Source: Sediminibacterium sp. C3 | Lineage (GTDB): Bacteria > Bacteroidota > Bacteroidia > Chitinophagales > Chitinophagaceae | DNA length: 64,000 bases | Direction of reading: 5' to 3' | NCBI RefSeq assembly: GCF_000508085.1 | Contig: NZ_KI669560.1 | Coordinates: forward strand, 1,769,248 to 1,833,247 | Shown: positions 1 to 8,315 of the stretch, one piece after another | Layout of the letters: every line of letters begins with the position of its first letter | Numbering within the stretch: position 1 is the stretch's first letter | Notes under the pieces: generated by a model | What the model was told of the DNA's origin: nothing | Databases searched by the model: none | What the model saw: only the letters and a program-made list of their open reading frames with translations | Translations under genes and position numbers: made by a program

Positions 1-726
1 GGTTATTTTGGTATGAATGTAGCCATGAATAAACAGGGGTATGATTCTTTTGAATCTGTTCTGCATAAAGGTTCTACACCATTATCTGTGGAAGCATTTG
101 AAGCAGCAGCAGAAACAACGGGTGCATTGATTTTAGATACCAGAGATTCCGGCGTTTTTTATAAAGGATTTATTCCTCAATCTATTAATATTGGATTGGG
201 GGGAGATTTTGCTCCCTGGGTAGGTGCCATGATTGTAGATGTAAAGCAACCCATTTTATTGGTTTGTGAAGCGGAATCTTATAAGGATGCCATTACCCGG
301 TTAAGCAGGGTTGGTTTTGATCATGTTATTGGATATCTGGAAGGAGGTTTTGAAAACTGGCTGAATGCCGGTAAGCCGGTTGATACAGTTGAAAGAATTG
401 ATGCTGCTGAGTTTGCTGGAATGCTGGATGTGAACTCAGATACCATTTTTGATATCAGAAGGGAAGGAGAGTATGTAGCAGAACATATTGAAAACGCCTA
501 CAATAAGCCATTGCTGTATATAAACGAATGGATTAAAGACATCAACCCGTCCGAACATTTCTTTGTGCATTGTGCAGGCGGATACAGAAGCATGATTGCT
601 GCCAGCATTTTACAGGCCCGTGGATACAGAAACTTTACAGAAATCGCAGGCGGATATAAAGCCATCGCAGAAACCAATATCCCACGAACCGATTTTGTGT
701 GCCCTTCCAAAACTTTAAAACTCTAA
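1..726 (+). CDS. C-terminal part of MBL-fold/rhodanese sulfur protein (5' truncated)
   Basis: Two rhodanese domains lie in tandem (about residues 22-122 and 128-228 counting from the Met at 13). The second has a clear active loop with catalytic Cys187 (CAGGYRS). The first has Cys85 in a degenerate loop. The frame is open to the left edge, and the residues just before and after the Met at 13 resemble the linker that follows the metallo-beta-lactamase domain in Bacteroidota MBL-rhodanese proteins of about 450-480 residues. I therefore infer that the N-terminal MBL (persulfide dioxygenase-like) domain is outside the window and that 13 is not the true start. Such proteins are linked to persulfide or sulfane-sulfur handling. 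OsmC follows after 3 bp, so the two are probably co-transcribed. Confidence 0.85.
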   Translation, partial: GYFGMNVAMNKQGYDSFESVLHKGSTPLSVEAFEAAAETTGALILDTRDSGVFYKGFIPQSINIGLGGDFAPWVGAMIVDVKQPILLVCEAESYKDAITRLSRVGFDHVIGYLEGGFENWLNAGKPVDTVERIDAAEFAGMLDVNSDTIFDIRREGEYVAEHIENAYNKPLLYINEWIKDINPSEHFFVHCAGGYRSMIAASILQARGYRNFTEIAGGYKAIAETNIPRTDFVCPSKTLKL

Positions 727-729
727 AAT

Positions 730-1173
730 ATGAGTACCCCATTTCATTACGAAGTAGACTTAGTTTGGCAATCTGATAGAAAAGGAACCATCAGCTCCCC
801 TGTATTATCTAATACCATTGAAGTGGCTACTCCTCCTGAATTTCCTAAGGGAATGCCAGGTATCTGGTCTCCGGAACATTTACTCGTTGCTGCAGTAAAC
901 TCCTGCTATATGACTACTTTTTTAGCCATCGCTGAAAATTCCAAATTGCCATTTGTATCATTGAATGTGAAGGCAGTGGGTTTATTGGAACAACCTGAAG
1001 GGAAATACATGATTACAACTGTATTGTTGAAGCCGGAATTAGTGATTTCTGATGAAACCATTGCAGAAAGAGCCATGAGGGTATTGGAAAAAACAGAGAA
1101 AGCCTGTTTAATTTCCAATTCCATCAAAGCAACGGTGAAACTGGATGCAGTTGTGAAAATTGCACATGCGTAA
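730..1173 (+). CDS. OsmC/Ohr family protein
   Basis: 147 residues, the usual size for OsmC/Ohr. The two family cysteines are visible: Cys59 in an NSCY context at the head of the long central helix, and Cys126 in EKACLISNS. In characterised members these reduce organic hydroperoxides, and some members act on persulfides. Its position directly behind a rhodanese protein and in a sulfur gene island favours a role in peroxide or persulfide detoxification, but the substrate cannot be read from sequence. The stop codon lies inside the first GTAAC-N4-GTTAC operator. Confidence 0.88.
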   Translation: MSTPFHYEVDLVWQSDRKGTISSPVLSNTIEVATPPEFPKGMPGIWSPEHLLVAAVNSCYMTTFLAIAENSKLPFVSLNVKAVGLLEQPEGKYMITTVLLKPELVISDETIAERAMRVLEKTEKACLISNSIKATVKLDAVVKIAHA

Positions 1174-1183
1174 CTTTTGTTAC
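1170..1183. promoter_or_regulatory. Candidate Crp/Fnr-type operator, copy 1
   Basis: Perfect inverted repeat GTAAC-TTTT-GTTAC followed by CAT. It overlaps the osmC stop and lies 45 bp before the MFS start. Its centre (1176.5) is 29.5 bp before a -7-like TAACTTG at 1206-1212. A near-identical copy lies at 2458-2471. Binding by the Crp/Fnr protein at 9743-10375 is inference. Confidence 0.6.
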
Positions 1184-1228
1184 CATTCCTGAGATTCTTT
1201 CTTTCTAACTTGCTGCAAATTCTTTTGC

Positions 1229-2461
1229 ATGCAGGGTTTAAAGGAGAATAAAATTCAATTCATACTTCTTGTTATTGTCAATGCTTTTGTAGGGGCAATG
1301 GTGGGTATGGAGCGATCTATCCTTCCGGAATTTGGCAAGACACTCTTTTCGCTGTCCACCGCAACTGCGATTACCAGCTTTATTATTGCGTTTGGCATTA
1401 GTAAGTCTGTTAGTAATTACGCAGTTGGCGCTTTTTCAAAGAGATTTACCAGAAAGCAATTGCTTGTATTTGGCTGGCTGATTGCGGCCCCGGTTCCTTT
1501 TTTATTGATGTATGCGAATCACTGGAACTGGATAATTCTAGCTAATATTTTTCTGGGTATCAGCCAGGGGCTTACCTGGAGCACTACAGTTGTCATGAAA
1601 ATTGATCTGGTAGGTAATAAAAACAGAGGGCTGGCAATGGGTATTAACGAGTTTGCCGGTTATCTATCGGTAGGACTGGCTGCCTATTTATCAGCAAGAA
1701 TAGCAAGTAACTATGGATACGCTATTTATCCCTTTATTCCTGGATTGTTTTTTGTACTGGCAGGTTTAGTACTCTCCTTATTTTTCGTAAAAGATACAGC
1801 TGCCTTTGTTCAGGCTGAATCCAAAGAAAGCCCTATTCCGCTGATCAAAAATATCTGGTCTCAGACCACCTGGAATCACAGAAATTTAGGCAGTGTAACC
1901 CTGAATGGGTTGGTTAATAATTTGAATGATGGCGTTATGTGGGGACTGGTACCCTTATTGCTTATTCAACGTCAGTTTACTGTATCTGAGATTGGGATGA
2001 TTGCCGGGATATATCCCGCAGTATGGGGGATTTCTCAGCTCTTTACAGGTAAAATGGGGGATCATTTTTGTAAAAAACAATTGATCACAATGGGCATGTT
2101 GCTTCAGGCAATTGCCATTATTCTTCTTGTATTTTTCACTTCATTTTCTGCGGCAATTACAGCTGCGGTTTTACTTGGCTTGGGGACAGGCCTGGTATAT
2201 CCCAATTTTTTAACGGTGGTTGCAGAGAATGCGCATCCAACCCAGAGAGCAGAAGTGATGGGTGTGTTCCGGTTCTGGCGGGATATGGGGTATGTAGTTG
2301 GGGCTCTGTTAAGTGGTGTGCTTGCCGATTGGCTGGGTCTGGAAACGGCATTGTATGCGATTGCTGCCATTACGGCCGGGGCAGGGTTAATTGCTAATGT
2401 TCGTATGTGTTGTACCTTAAAGGTATTCTGGCGTTCGCAGGAATGTTCTCCTGCTGTGTAA
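1229..2461 (+). CDS. MFS transporter
   Basis: 410 residues with about 12 predicted membrane segments and a major facilitator layout. A cytoplasmic loop with SKRFTRKQ follows the second segment (motif A-like), and a long loop sits between segments 6 and 7 around residues 190-215. The ATG at 1229 gives a normal-length N terminus starting just before the first membrane helix. It has its own candidate promoter and operator at 1170-1212. Substrate is unknown. The setting between osmC and rhodanese/thioredoxin genes suggests export or import of a sulfur or redox-related solute, but this is guilt by association only. Confidence 0.85.
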   Translation: MQGLKENKIQFILLVIVNAFVGAMVGMERSILPEFGKTLFSLSTATAITSFIIAFGISKSVSNYAVGAFSKRFTRKQLLVFGWLIAAPVPFLLMYANHWNWIILANIFLGISQGLTWSTTVVMKIDLVGNKNRGLAMGINEFAGYLSVGLAAYLSARIASNYGYAIYPFIPGLFFVLAGLVLSLFFVKDTAAFVQAESKESPIPLIKNIWSQTTWNHRNLGSVTLNGLVNNLNDGVMWGLVPLLLIQRQFTVSEIGMIAGIYPAVWGISQLFTGKMGDHFCKKQLITMGMLLQAIAIILLVFFTSFSAAITAAVLLGLGTGLVYPNFLTVVAENAHPTQRAEVMGVFRFWRDMGYVVGALLSGVLADWLGLETALYAIAAITAGAGLIANVRMCCTLKVFWRSQECSPAV

Positions 2462-2471
2462 CCTTTGTTAC
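2458..2471. promoter_or_regulatory. Candidate Crp/Fnr-type operator, copy 2
   Basis: Perfect inverted repeat GTAAC-CTTT-GTTAC followed by CAT, matching copy 1 at 16 of 17 positions. It overlaps the stop codon of the MFS gene. Its centre (2464.5) is 30.5 bp before the consensus -7 box at 2495 and about 42 bp before the expected transcription start, as for a class II Crp/Fnr activator. Confidence 0.65.
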
Positions 2472-2494
2472 CATGAGTAGGGTTGCTTGTTTTT

Positions 2495-2502
2495 TACATT
2501 TG
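2495..2502 (+). promoter_or_regulatory. -7 box (TAnnTTTG) of the DUF2892-thioredoxin-rhodanese operon
   Basis: TACATTTG matches the Bacteroidota -7 consensus exactly. No good -33 TTTG is seen at normal spacing, which fits an activator-dependent promoter using the operator at 2458-2471. The start codon of the first gene is 23 bp downstream. Confidence 0.55.
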
Positions 2503-2524
2503 TATTGAATAAAACGAAAGGTCT

Positions 2525-2764
2525 ATGAAGGAAATCATTATGAGCAATTGGAATTGGATGCGGGTGATACGTTTGCTGGCGGGGATTGCCATTATTATCC
2601 AGGCAATTGCCAATAAAGACACGGTATTTGGGGTCGCAGGTGTTCTTTTTACCATCATGGCCCTTTTTAACACAGGATGTTGTGGCGTAGGTGGCTGTAA
2701 TACACCCATTCAAAAATCCAACAAAAGCACAGAAGATATTACGTATGAAGAAGTGGTTAAATAG
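2525..2764 (+). CDS. DUF2892 (YgaP-like) small membrane protein
   Basis: 79 residues with two hydrophobic segments (about residues 15-30 and 34-52) and an Arg-Leu start typical of the DUF2892 domain, which in YgaP is fused to a rhodanese. A CC-x4-C cluster (TGCCGVGGC) follows the second segment. First gene of a tight operon with thioredoxin and rhodanese downstream. An ATG at 2540 (MSNWNW) is an equally possible start. The family has no firm function; a link to sulfane sulfur at the membrane is inferred from context. Confidence 0.75.
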   Translation: MKEIIMSNWNWMRVIRLLAGIAIIIQAIANKDTVFGVAGVLFTIMALFNTGCCGVGGCNTPIQKSNKSTEDITYEEVVK

Positions 2765-2960
2765 TAACAAGCTATACCTGATCGGAAGTCTGGTAGGTGC
2801 TATTGGCGGTTACATTTACTGGCAACAGGTGGGATGTGTATCAGGTACATGTGCCATAACTTCCAAACCATTGAACAGCACTTTATATGGATCAATGATG
2901 GGGGCGTTGGTTTTTGGAATGTTCAAAAAGGAAGATAAAAAAGAATCCAATCAAGCTTAA
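2745..2960 (+). CDS. DUF6132-like small membrane protein
   Basis: 71 residues. I chose the ATG at 2745 over an earlier in-frame start at 2691, because the extra residues would be read out of the previous gene. It overlaps that gene by 20 bp, suggesting translational coupling. Two hydrophobic stretches (about residues 10-27 and 46-62) flank a Cys-bearing loop (GCVSGTC), and the C terminus is charged. Small proteins of this type recur beside thioredoxin and rhodanese genes in Bacteroidota. Function unknown. Confidence 0.7.
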   Translation: MKKWLNSNKLYLIGSLVGAIGGYIYWQQVGCVSGTCAITSKPLNSTLYGSMMGALVFGMFKKEDKKESNQA

Positions 2961-2971
2961 AAATAAATCAT

Positions 2972-3265
2972 ATGACATTTAATGAAATGATACAATCGGA
3001 TAAGCCTGTACTGGTAGATTTTTTTGCCGAATGGTGTGGTCCCTGCAAAATGATGTCTCCTATATTGAAAGAGGTGAAAGACAGTTTAGGCGATGCTGTA
3101 ACCATCATCAAAGTGGATGTAGACAAAAATCCACAGGCAGCAGCAGCTTATCAGGTACAGGGTGTTCCTACACTAATTGTTTTTAAAAACGGGAAACCAT
3201 TGTGGAGACAAAGTGGTGTTGTACCCAAAAACGGATTAATCAATATTCTTCAACAATTTAAATAA
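2972..3265 (+). CDS. Thioredoxin
   Basis: 97-residue thioredoxin fold with the WCGPC active site (Cys22 and Cys25) and the cis-proline motif GVPT before the last strand. It has no signal peptide, so it is cytoplasmic. It sits 6 bp before a single-domain rhodanese and in the same operon, so it probably reduces persulfides or disulfides arising from rhodanese chemistry. It is a pathway thioredoxin and not necessarily the housekeeping TrxA, so I give no symbol. Confidence 0.92.
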   Translation: MTFNEMIQSDKPVLVDFFAEWCGPCKMMSPILKEVKDSLGDAVTIIKVDVDKNPQAAAAYQVQGVPTLIVFKNGKPLWRQSGVVPKNGLINILQQFK

Positions 3266-3271
3266 TCAATC

Positions 3272-3586
3272 ATGGGCATTTTTGATATGCTATTTGGCGG
3301 GAACAATAATACCGCGGATTTAAAGTCTTTAATTAATGAAGGCGCTTTTTTAGTAGATGTAAGAACACCGGGTGAATTTGCTGATGGGCATGTAAAAGGT
3401 TCAGTGAATATACCATTGGATAATATCACCAAAGAAATTGCTAAGTTCAAGGACAAAAAGAGTGTGATTGTATTCTGCAGAAGCGGTAACAGAAGTGGAA
3501 TGGCTAAATCATTGCTTGAGCAGCAAGGAATTCCTAATGTAGTGAATGGGGGTACCTGGCAGCATGTTGCACAATTTGTTCAATAA
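3272..3586 (+). CDS. Single-domain rhodanese
   Basis: 104 residues comprising one rhodanese domain with the active loop CRSGNRS (Cys69 to Ser75) and the conserved DVRTPGEF and GSVNIP motifs. Single-domain rhodaneses carry sulfane sulfur as a cysteine persulfide. The short N terminus has no export signal. Its neighbours (thioredoxin, universal stress protein, YeeE/YedE transporters) suggest it takes sulfur entering through the transporter. Confidence 0.92.
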   Translation: MGIFDMLFGGNNNTADLKSLINEGAFLVDVRTPGEFADGHVKGSVNIPLDNITKEIAKFKDKKSVIVFCRSGNRSGMAKSLLEQQGIPNVVNGGTWQHVAQFVQ

Positions 3587-3601
3587 GTATAAAAACATAC
3601 A

Positions 3602-4435
3602 ATGGAAACTTTAAAAATTTTAATACCAACCGATTTCTCTGTTCAGGCAGAATATGCCTATGTTATGGTGCAAAAGCTTGCTGAAAAAATTAATGTGGAT
3701 GTGCATTTTTTGCATGTATTGTCGGTTCCTGATACGGTAACGATGGACGCACAGGGAAAAATTTCTACCTGTGGTGAAATTGATGTTCAGTATATTGAAC
3801 AGCAGGTCTCCATTGCCAACAGAAATCTGCTTTCTTTGAAAAACCATTACGGTGATTCAATAAAAACACATCTCCAGCTGGGAAAAGTTACAGATTCAAT
3901 TATTCAGTTTGCCAGCCATCAGCAGTTTGATCTGATAGTTATGGGAACCAAGGGCGCCTGGGGAATTAAAGAAAAAGTTTCTGGAACAGAAACACAGATG
4001 ATTGCGAGAAAATCAACTATTCCCTTATTGTCCTTGATGTGTGATCGTTCTGATCTTGCCATCAATCATTTGTTATTGGTACATGATTTCTCAACTCCCA
4101 AATCTGAGAATTTAACGTTGATGCATAAAATTCTGAAAGCCTTTAATCCAACGCTTCATTTACTCCAGATTGTTTCCGGAGATGTCAATGCAAGTAAGGG
4201 TGCCATAGAATCTCAAATGAAACAATTTGCTTCACTGAATTCTATTGAAAACTTTGAATGTCATGTTATCAGTGATACAGATGTTGAAAATGGTGTTATC
4301 CATTTTAACCAAATGCTTAATATGGATATGATTTGTATTGGAACACATGGTAAAGGTGGATTGCTCCATCAGAGTGCCATGGAAAAAATGGTGAATCATT
4401 TATTTAAACCCATTATCTCATTTCAACTTAAATAA
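3602..4435 (+). CDS. Universal stress protein, two UspA domains
   Basis: 277 residues with two UspA folds: residues 1-145 start KILIPTDFS and end in a GTKGAWG nucleotide-loop motif, and residues 155-277 contain GTHGKGG. The first domain lacks the Ser/Thr usually seen after the loop, so ATP binding by that half is uncertain. It lies 15 bp after the rhodanese gene and 13 bp before the YeeE/YedE gene, so it belongs to the same operon. Its role in the sulfur island is unknown. Confidence 0.88.
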   Translation: METLKILIPTDFSVQAEYAYVMVQKLAEKINVDVHFLHVLSVPDTVTMDAQGKISTCGEIDVQYIEQQVSIANRNLLSLKNHYGDSIKTHLQLGKVTDSIIQFASHQQFDLIVMGTKGAWGIKEKVSGTETQMIARKSTIPLLSLMCDRSDLAINHLLLVHDFSTPKSENLTLMHKILKAFNPTLHLLQIVSGDVNASKGAIESQMKQFASLNSIENFECHVISDTDVENGVIHFNQMLNMDMICIGTHGKGGLLHQSAMEKMVNHLFKPIISFQLK

Positions 4436-4448
4436 GTAAAAACAAGCA

Positions 4449-5009
4449 ATGAAAGAATTAATAACGCAAACCTGGTCATGGTGGTTTTCAGGGGCAATGA
4501 TTGCTTCCATCATGTTTTTCCTTTTATATTTTGGTCAATCATTTGGCTTTTCTTCTAATTTAAGAACCATTTGTGCAGCAGCAGGTCTTGGTAAGAAAAC
4601 CAAGTTTTTCGATTTTAACTGGAAGGCTCAGCTATGGAATATTGTGTTTCTGGTTGGATCCATTATTGGGGGATATATAGCATCTAACTATCTTTCTTCA
4701 GGTGGTCCGGTTGAGATTTCTGCATCAACCATTGAAGACCTAGGTAAAATGGGCATTGCCGCGCCCACTTCTTTACAACCCAATGAATTATTTAGCTGGG
4801 AGGCAGTATTTAGTGTGAAAGGATTTTTGATTCTTGCTTTTGGTGGACTGATGGTTGGATTTGGTTCCAGGTATGCAGGTGGTTGTACTTCAGGACATGC
4901 CATCAGTGGTCTTAGTAATCTTCAGTTGCCTTCCTTAATTGCCGTTATCGGATTCTTTATAGGAGGACTCTTAATGACACACTTAATTATGCCATTCATA
5001 TTAAAATAA
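4449..5009 (+). CDS. YeeE/YedE family sulfur transporter subunit
   Basis: 186 residues with about five membrane segments and the family motif GGCTSGHAISG near residues 148-160, which contains the conserved cysteine. Characterised YeeE (TsuA) imports thiosulfate through conserved cysteines. Here, as in many Bacteroidota, the protein is split into two half-size genes, and this is the first half. The second follows at 5046. Likely substrate is thiosulfate or another sulfur compound. Confidence 0.85.
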   Translation: MKELITQTWSWWFSGAMIASIMFFLLYFGQSFGFSSNLRTICAAAGLGKKTKFFDFNWKAQLWNIVFLVGSIIGGYIASNYLSSGGPVEISASTIEDLGKMGIAAPTSLQPNELFSWEAVFSVKGFLILAFGGLMVGFGSRYAGGCTSGHAISGLSNLQLPSLIAVIGFFIGGLLMTHLIMPFILK

Positions 5010-5045
5010 GTAAGTAAAATAACTAATTGAATTAATCTGTTTGCT

Positions 5046-5458
5046 ATGAAGTTTTTAAAGTTTTTATTGCTGGGAATTGTATTTGGTATTGTGATGGCCA
5101 AATCAGAAGCTATTTCCTGGTTCAGAATACAGGAAATGTTTCGCTTTCAGGCATTCCATATGTATGGAATTATTGGAACAGCTGTAACACTTGGTGTGAT
5201 TGGTGTTGCATTGATCAAAAAGTTTAATATCAGGGATTTTCATGGAAACCCGATTTTGTTCTTTCCAAAGGATAAGTCAGTTATCAGATACCTGATTGGT
5301 GGTACAATTTTCGGATTGGGATGGGCCTTGAGTGGTGCCTGCCCTGGTCCGATGGTTGTAAATATTGGGTATGGATTTTTATCGATGATTGTTGTTTTCT
5401 TTTTGCCATCGTAGGTACCTATCTGTATGGTGTTTTCATGAAAAAATTACCCCATTAG
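5046..5458 (+). pseudogene. YeeE/YedE (DUF6691-like) subunit, frameshifted near 3' end
   Basis: The open frame stops at 5414 after 122 residues, but reading on one frame back from about 5404 gives a membrane helix and the usual basic end (GTYLYGVFMKKLPH), finishing at 5458. The restored protein would be 137 residues, the normal family size. It carries the second-half signature SGACPGP with the conserved cysteine near residue 97. One T appears to be missing from the T5 run at 5400-5404. This is either a sequencing error or a real late truncation that removes the last membrane helix. Confidence 0.75.
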
Positions 5459-5541
5459 TATTCAGTTTTTCAATTATCACGCGTAAATACCAAGTGTATG
5501 CAAACCAATCCATCTAATGAAAAGGACAAGGTTTGATCAGA

Positions 5542-6570
5542 ATGATCCAGCGGATGCTGAATCTGATTATTGTACTGGTGATATTTATTGTTTTATTACC
5601 GCTGGTCATTTACAATGCCGACACTATCAAAGGATGGTTCAGTTCGGATCACGCAAAAGCTATTACTCCTGCAGTTCCTGAAACTACCAAAGAAGAAAAA
5701 AAGAATATCGCTTCTGTTGAAACTTACTGGCAGCCTGTAGCATTGGATTTGGTTCCAGACGCCGCTGAAAAAGAATTGGTTTACTATGGACGAGACTTGA
5801 TTGCGCATACAGCCAAATACCTTGGGCCGAATGGCTCTGTAGTTCAAATTTCAAATGGACAGAATTGTCAGAATTGTCATTTGCAGGCAGGAACTATGGC
5901 TTTTGGAAATAACTATGGATCCGTAGCATCTACCTATCCGAAATTCAGAGCCAGAAGTGGTTCAGTTGAAAATATTTATAAGCGGGTAAACGATTGTTTT
6001 GAAAGAAGTTTAAACGGAAAGGCACTGGACACTAGTAGCAAAGAAATGCAGGCAATTGTTGCCTATATCAATCATATTGGCTCCAATGTAAAGAAAGGAG
6101 AAAAAGCAGCTGGATCCGGATTAAAAGATCTGGTATTTTTAGATAGAGCAGCAGATCCGATAAAAGGTAAAGTAGTGTATGAAAGCAAATGCCAAAGTTG
6201 TCATCTGGCCAATGGAGAAGGCGTTCTTAATCCCGACAAAATAGAATATAGTTTTCCTCCATTATGGGGGAAGCATAGTTTTAATGATGGTGCAGGCTTG
6301 TATCGGATTACCAACTTTGCGAAGTATGTTAAATACAATATGCCATTGGGCGTAACACATGAAAACCCTCAGCTGACCGATGAAGAAGCATGGGATGTTT
6401 CCGCCTATGTTTTATCTCAACAAAGACCACATATTACTGTTTCTAAAGATTGGCCAGATATTACCCAAAAACCAATTGATCATCCGTTTGGTCCTTATAC
6501 GGATGCTTTTACAGAAAAGCAACATAAATATGGTCCGTTTAAGCCGATAGCAGATAAAGCAAAAAAATAA
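5542..6570 (+). CDS. tsdA: TsdA-like dihaem cytochrome c (thiosulfate dehydrogenase)
   Basis: About 342 residues with an N-terminal membrane anchor and two c-type haem sites, CQNCH and CQSCH (residues 112-116 and 220-224 counted from an upstream TTG at 5533). Between them lies RVNDCFERSLNG (Cys155). This matches the TsdA signature, in which this Cys is the unusual axial ligand of the catalytic haem. A Met in KYNMPLG (270) could ligate haem 2. TsdA oxidises thiosulfate to tetrathionate, or runs in reverse. The start is uncertain: an upstream ATG at 5498 would join in frame if one T were missing near 5533, adding a short cytoplasmic tail. SoxB-like and porin genes follow. Confidence 0.78.
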   Translation: MIQRMLNLIIVLVIFIVLLPLVIYNADTIKGWFSSDHAKAITPAVPETTKEEKKNIASVETYWQPVALDLVPDAAEKELVYYGRDLIAHTAKYLGPNGSVVQISNGQNCQNCHLQAGTMAFGNNYGSVASTYPKFRARSGSVENIYKRVNDCFERSLNGKALDTSSKEMQAIVAYINHIGSNVKKGEKAAGSGLKDLVFLDRAADPIKGKVVYESKCQSCHLANGEGVLNPDKIEYSFPPLWGKHSFNDGAGLYRITNFAKYVKYNMPLGVTHENPQLTDEEAWDVSAYVLSQQRPHITVSKDWPDITQKPIDHPFGPYTDAFTEKQHKYGPFKPIADKAKK

Positions 6571-6585
6571 AACCCCTTAAATCCC

Positions 6586-8295
6586 ATGTCAAAAAACAGA
6601 AGAACATTCTTACAGCAAATAGGAGTTTTGGGAACTGCCGGATTGGTTGCAGCGAGCAATTCTGCGGATGCAAAGTCTACAGACGATAAAATGTCGGAAG
6701 ATTACTCAGAAAGTTTTTCTGAATTTCCTCAGTCAGTTGAGATAACAGAACTAACCATTTTGCAAACGACGGATGTGCATTGTCAGGTTCATCCGCACGA
6801 TGAATTATTTTGGGAGAACGGTAAATCAGTTTTCAGAAAAACCGGTGGATACGCCCATTTGGCCAGCTATCTGGCAAAAGAGAGAAAAGCCAATCCGCAT
6901 CATTTTTTGATTGATACGGGGGATATGTTCCAGGGGAGCGAACTTTCGGTGAAAACACTGGGTAAGGCAATGGTTCCTATTTTGAATGCATTGCAGTATG
7001 ATTTGTATTTGCCGGGAAACTGGGAAGTAATTTATTATAAGAAAGCCATGCAAACTTTGCTCGGCGCATTACACGCGCCAAAGGTTTGTGCGAATATGTA
7101 CCACGATCTGGGAGATGGCAAAAAGGGTGAATTGATTTTTCCTCCCTATCATATCTGGCAGGTAAATGGAATTAAGATTGGGTTTATCGGTTACACCGAT
7201 CCCCTGGTTCCTTTAAGGCAATCACCTAATTACAGTAAAGGGATTATTTATACCCAGCCGGAAGAGAATCTGGCATACTATGTAGATGTATTGAGAAATC
7301 AGGAACAGTGCTCTGCTGTAATGATTATTGCCCATTTGGGATTGTCGCAACAAATTCATCTGGCCAATCTGCCCGTTTGTGCCGGTGTGGATTATATTTT
7401 AGGTGGAGATACACACGAACGTGTCAGAAAACCAATTATTTGTAAGTATGCAAAAGTGGTAGAACCCGGTGCTTTTGGCTCTTTTGTTGGAAAACTGAAG
7501 TTGCGCTTTAATAATGGCAAGATGGTAGGAGAAGCATATACTTTGGATGAAGTAAATGTCAGCCAGTATAAAGCGGATAAAAAAATGGCGAATCTGATTA
7601 GCCAGTATGAAGAACCTTTTGCGAATCAGATTCACAAAGTTGTGGGTTATAGCTCCATTCCTTTGTATCGCTATTTTGTTGTAGAGAATCCGATTGATAC
7701 AATGATTCTGAATGCACTACACTGGAAATTGCCTGAAATTGATATAGTCTTGTCAAATGGATTTCGCTTTTGCCCACCCAGAACAACCCCGGACGCAACC
7801 GGAAATATACCCATTACAGAAGGATTTATTTACGATATGTTGCCGGTTGACAGTACAATTAGAACAGGCACAGTATCAGGAAAACAACTATTAGATTGGC
7901 TGGAAAAAGAATTGAATAATGTTTTTGCCAAAGAAGCTTCGGAAAGATTTGGGGGTTGGGTGATTAGGTTCAAAGGCATGAAAGTGAAGTTTGAAGTCTT
8001 TGCAGAAAAGGGAAAGAGGGTAAAGGAAGTCTTGGTAGGCAATGCTTTGTTGGATACAACAAAAACCTATTCCATCTGCGCCTGTGAAAGGGATGGTGAT
8101 CCTTCCGATATGCTTTGCCGAATGAGAAACGTACGTAATCCTCAGAATACAGCTTTTACTTTACATAGTACTATGGCGGACTATTTAAAAAACAATTCAC
8201 CAGTAACACCTACTCCTGAAAAAAATGCCATCATTTTAGATGGACCGGAAACCTTATTGTCTCAGGTTACAGGGGTTGATTATGAATTCAGATAA
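6586..8295 (+). CDS. SoxB-like metallohydrolase, Tat-exported
   Basis: 569 residues. It starts with a twin-arginine signal (NRRTFLQ, residues 4-10). A calcineurin-like metallophosphatase domain follows: TTDVH (Asp63, His65), TGDMFQG (Asp113), GNWE (Asn145), an AHLG motif and GGDTHER. A 5'-nucleotidase C-terminal domain fills the second half. Trp in place of His in the GNHE motif, and the Tat signal, favour SoxB (thiosulfohydrolase, dimanganese) over a 5'-nucleotidase. No soxXA, soxYZ or soxCD is in the window, so the usual SoxY carrier is missing here. Lies 15 bp after the TsdA-like gene. 'SoxB-like' is as far as the sequence goes. Confidence 0.72.
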   Translation: MSKNRRTFLQQIGVLGTAGLVAASNSADAKSTDDKMSEDYSESFSEFPQSVEITELTILQTTDVHCQVHPHDELFWENGKSVFRKTGGYAHLASYLAKERKANPHHFLIDTGDMFQGSELSVKTLGKAMVPILNALQYDLYLPGNWEVIYYKKAMQTLLGALHAPKVCANMYHDLGDGKKGELIFPPYHIWQVNGIKIGFIGYTDPLVPLRQSPNYSKGIIYTQPEENLAYYVDVLRNQEQCSAVMIIAHLGLSQQIHLANLPVCAGVDYILGGDTHERVRKPIICKYAKVVEPGAFGSFVGKLKLRFNNGKMVGEAYTLDEVNVSQYKADKKMANLISQYEEPFANQIHKVVGYSSIPLYRYFVVENPIDTMILNALHWKLPEIDIVLSNGFRFCPPRTTPDATGNIPITEGFIYDMLPVDSTIRTGTVSGKQLLDWLEKELNNVFAKEASERFGGWVIRFKGMKVKFEVFAEKGKRVKEVLVGNALLDTTKTYSICACERDGDPSDMLCRMRNVRNPQNTAFTLHSTMADYLKNNSPVTPTPEKNAIILDGPETLLSQVTGVDYEFR

Positions 8296-8315
8296 AGAAT
8301 AAACAAGTAATAGGT

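Noticed and set aside
6586..8295. Calling the metallohydrolase a plain 5'-nucleotidase.
   Set aside because: The Tat signal, GNWE motif and position behind a TsdA-like cytochrome favour SoxB, although the nucleotidase option is not fully excluded.
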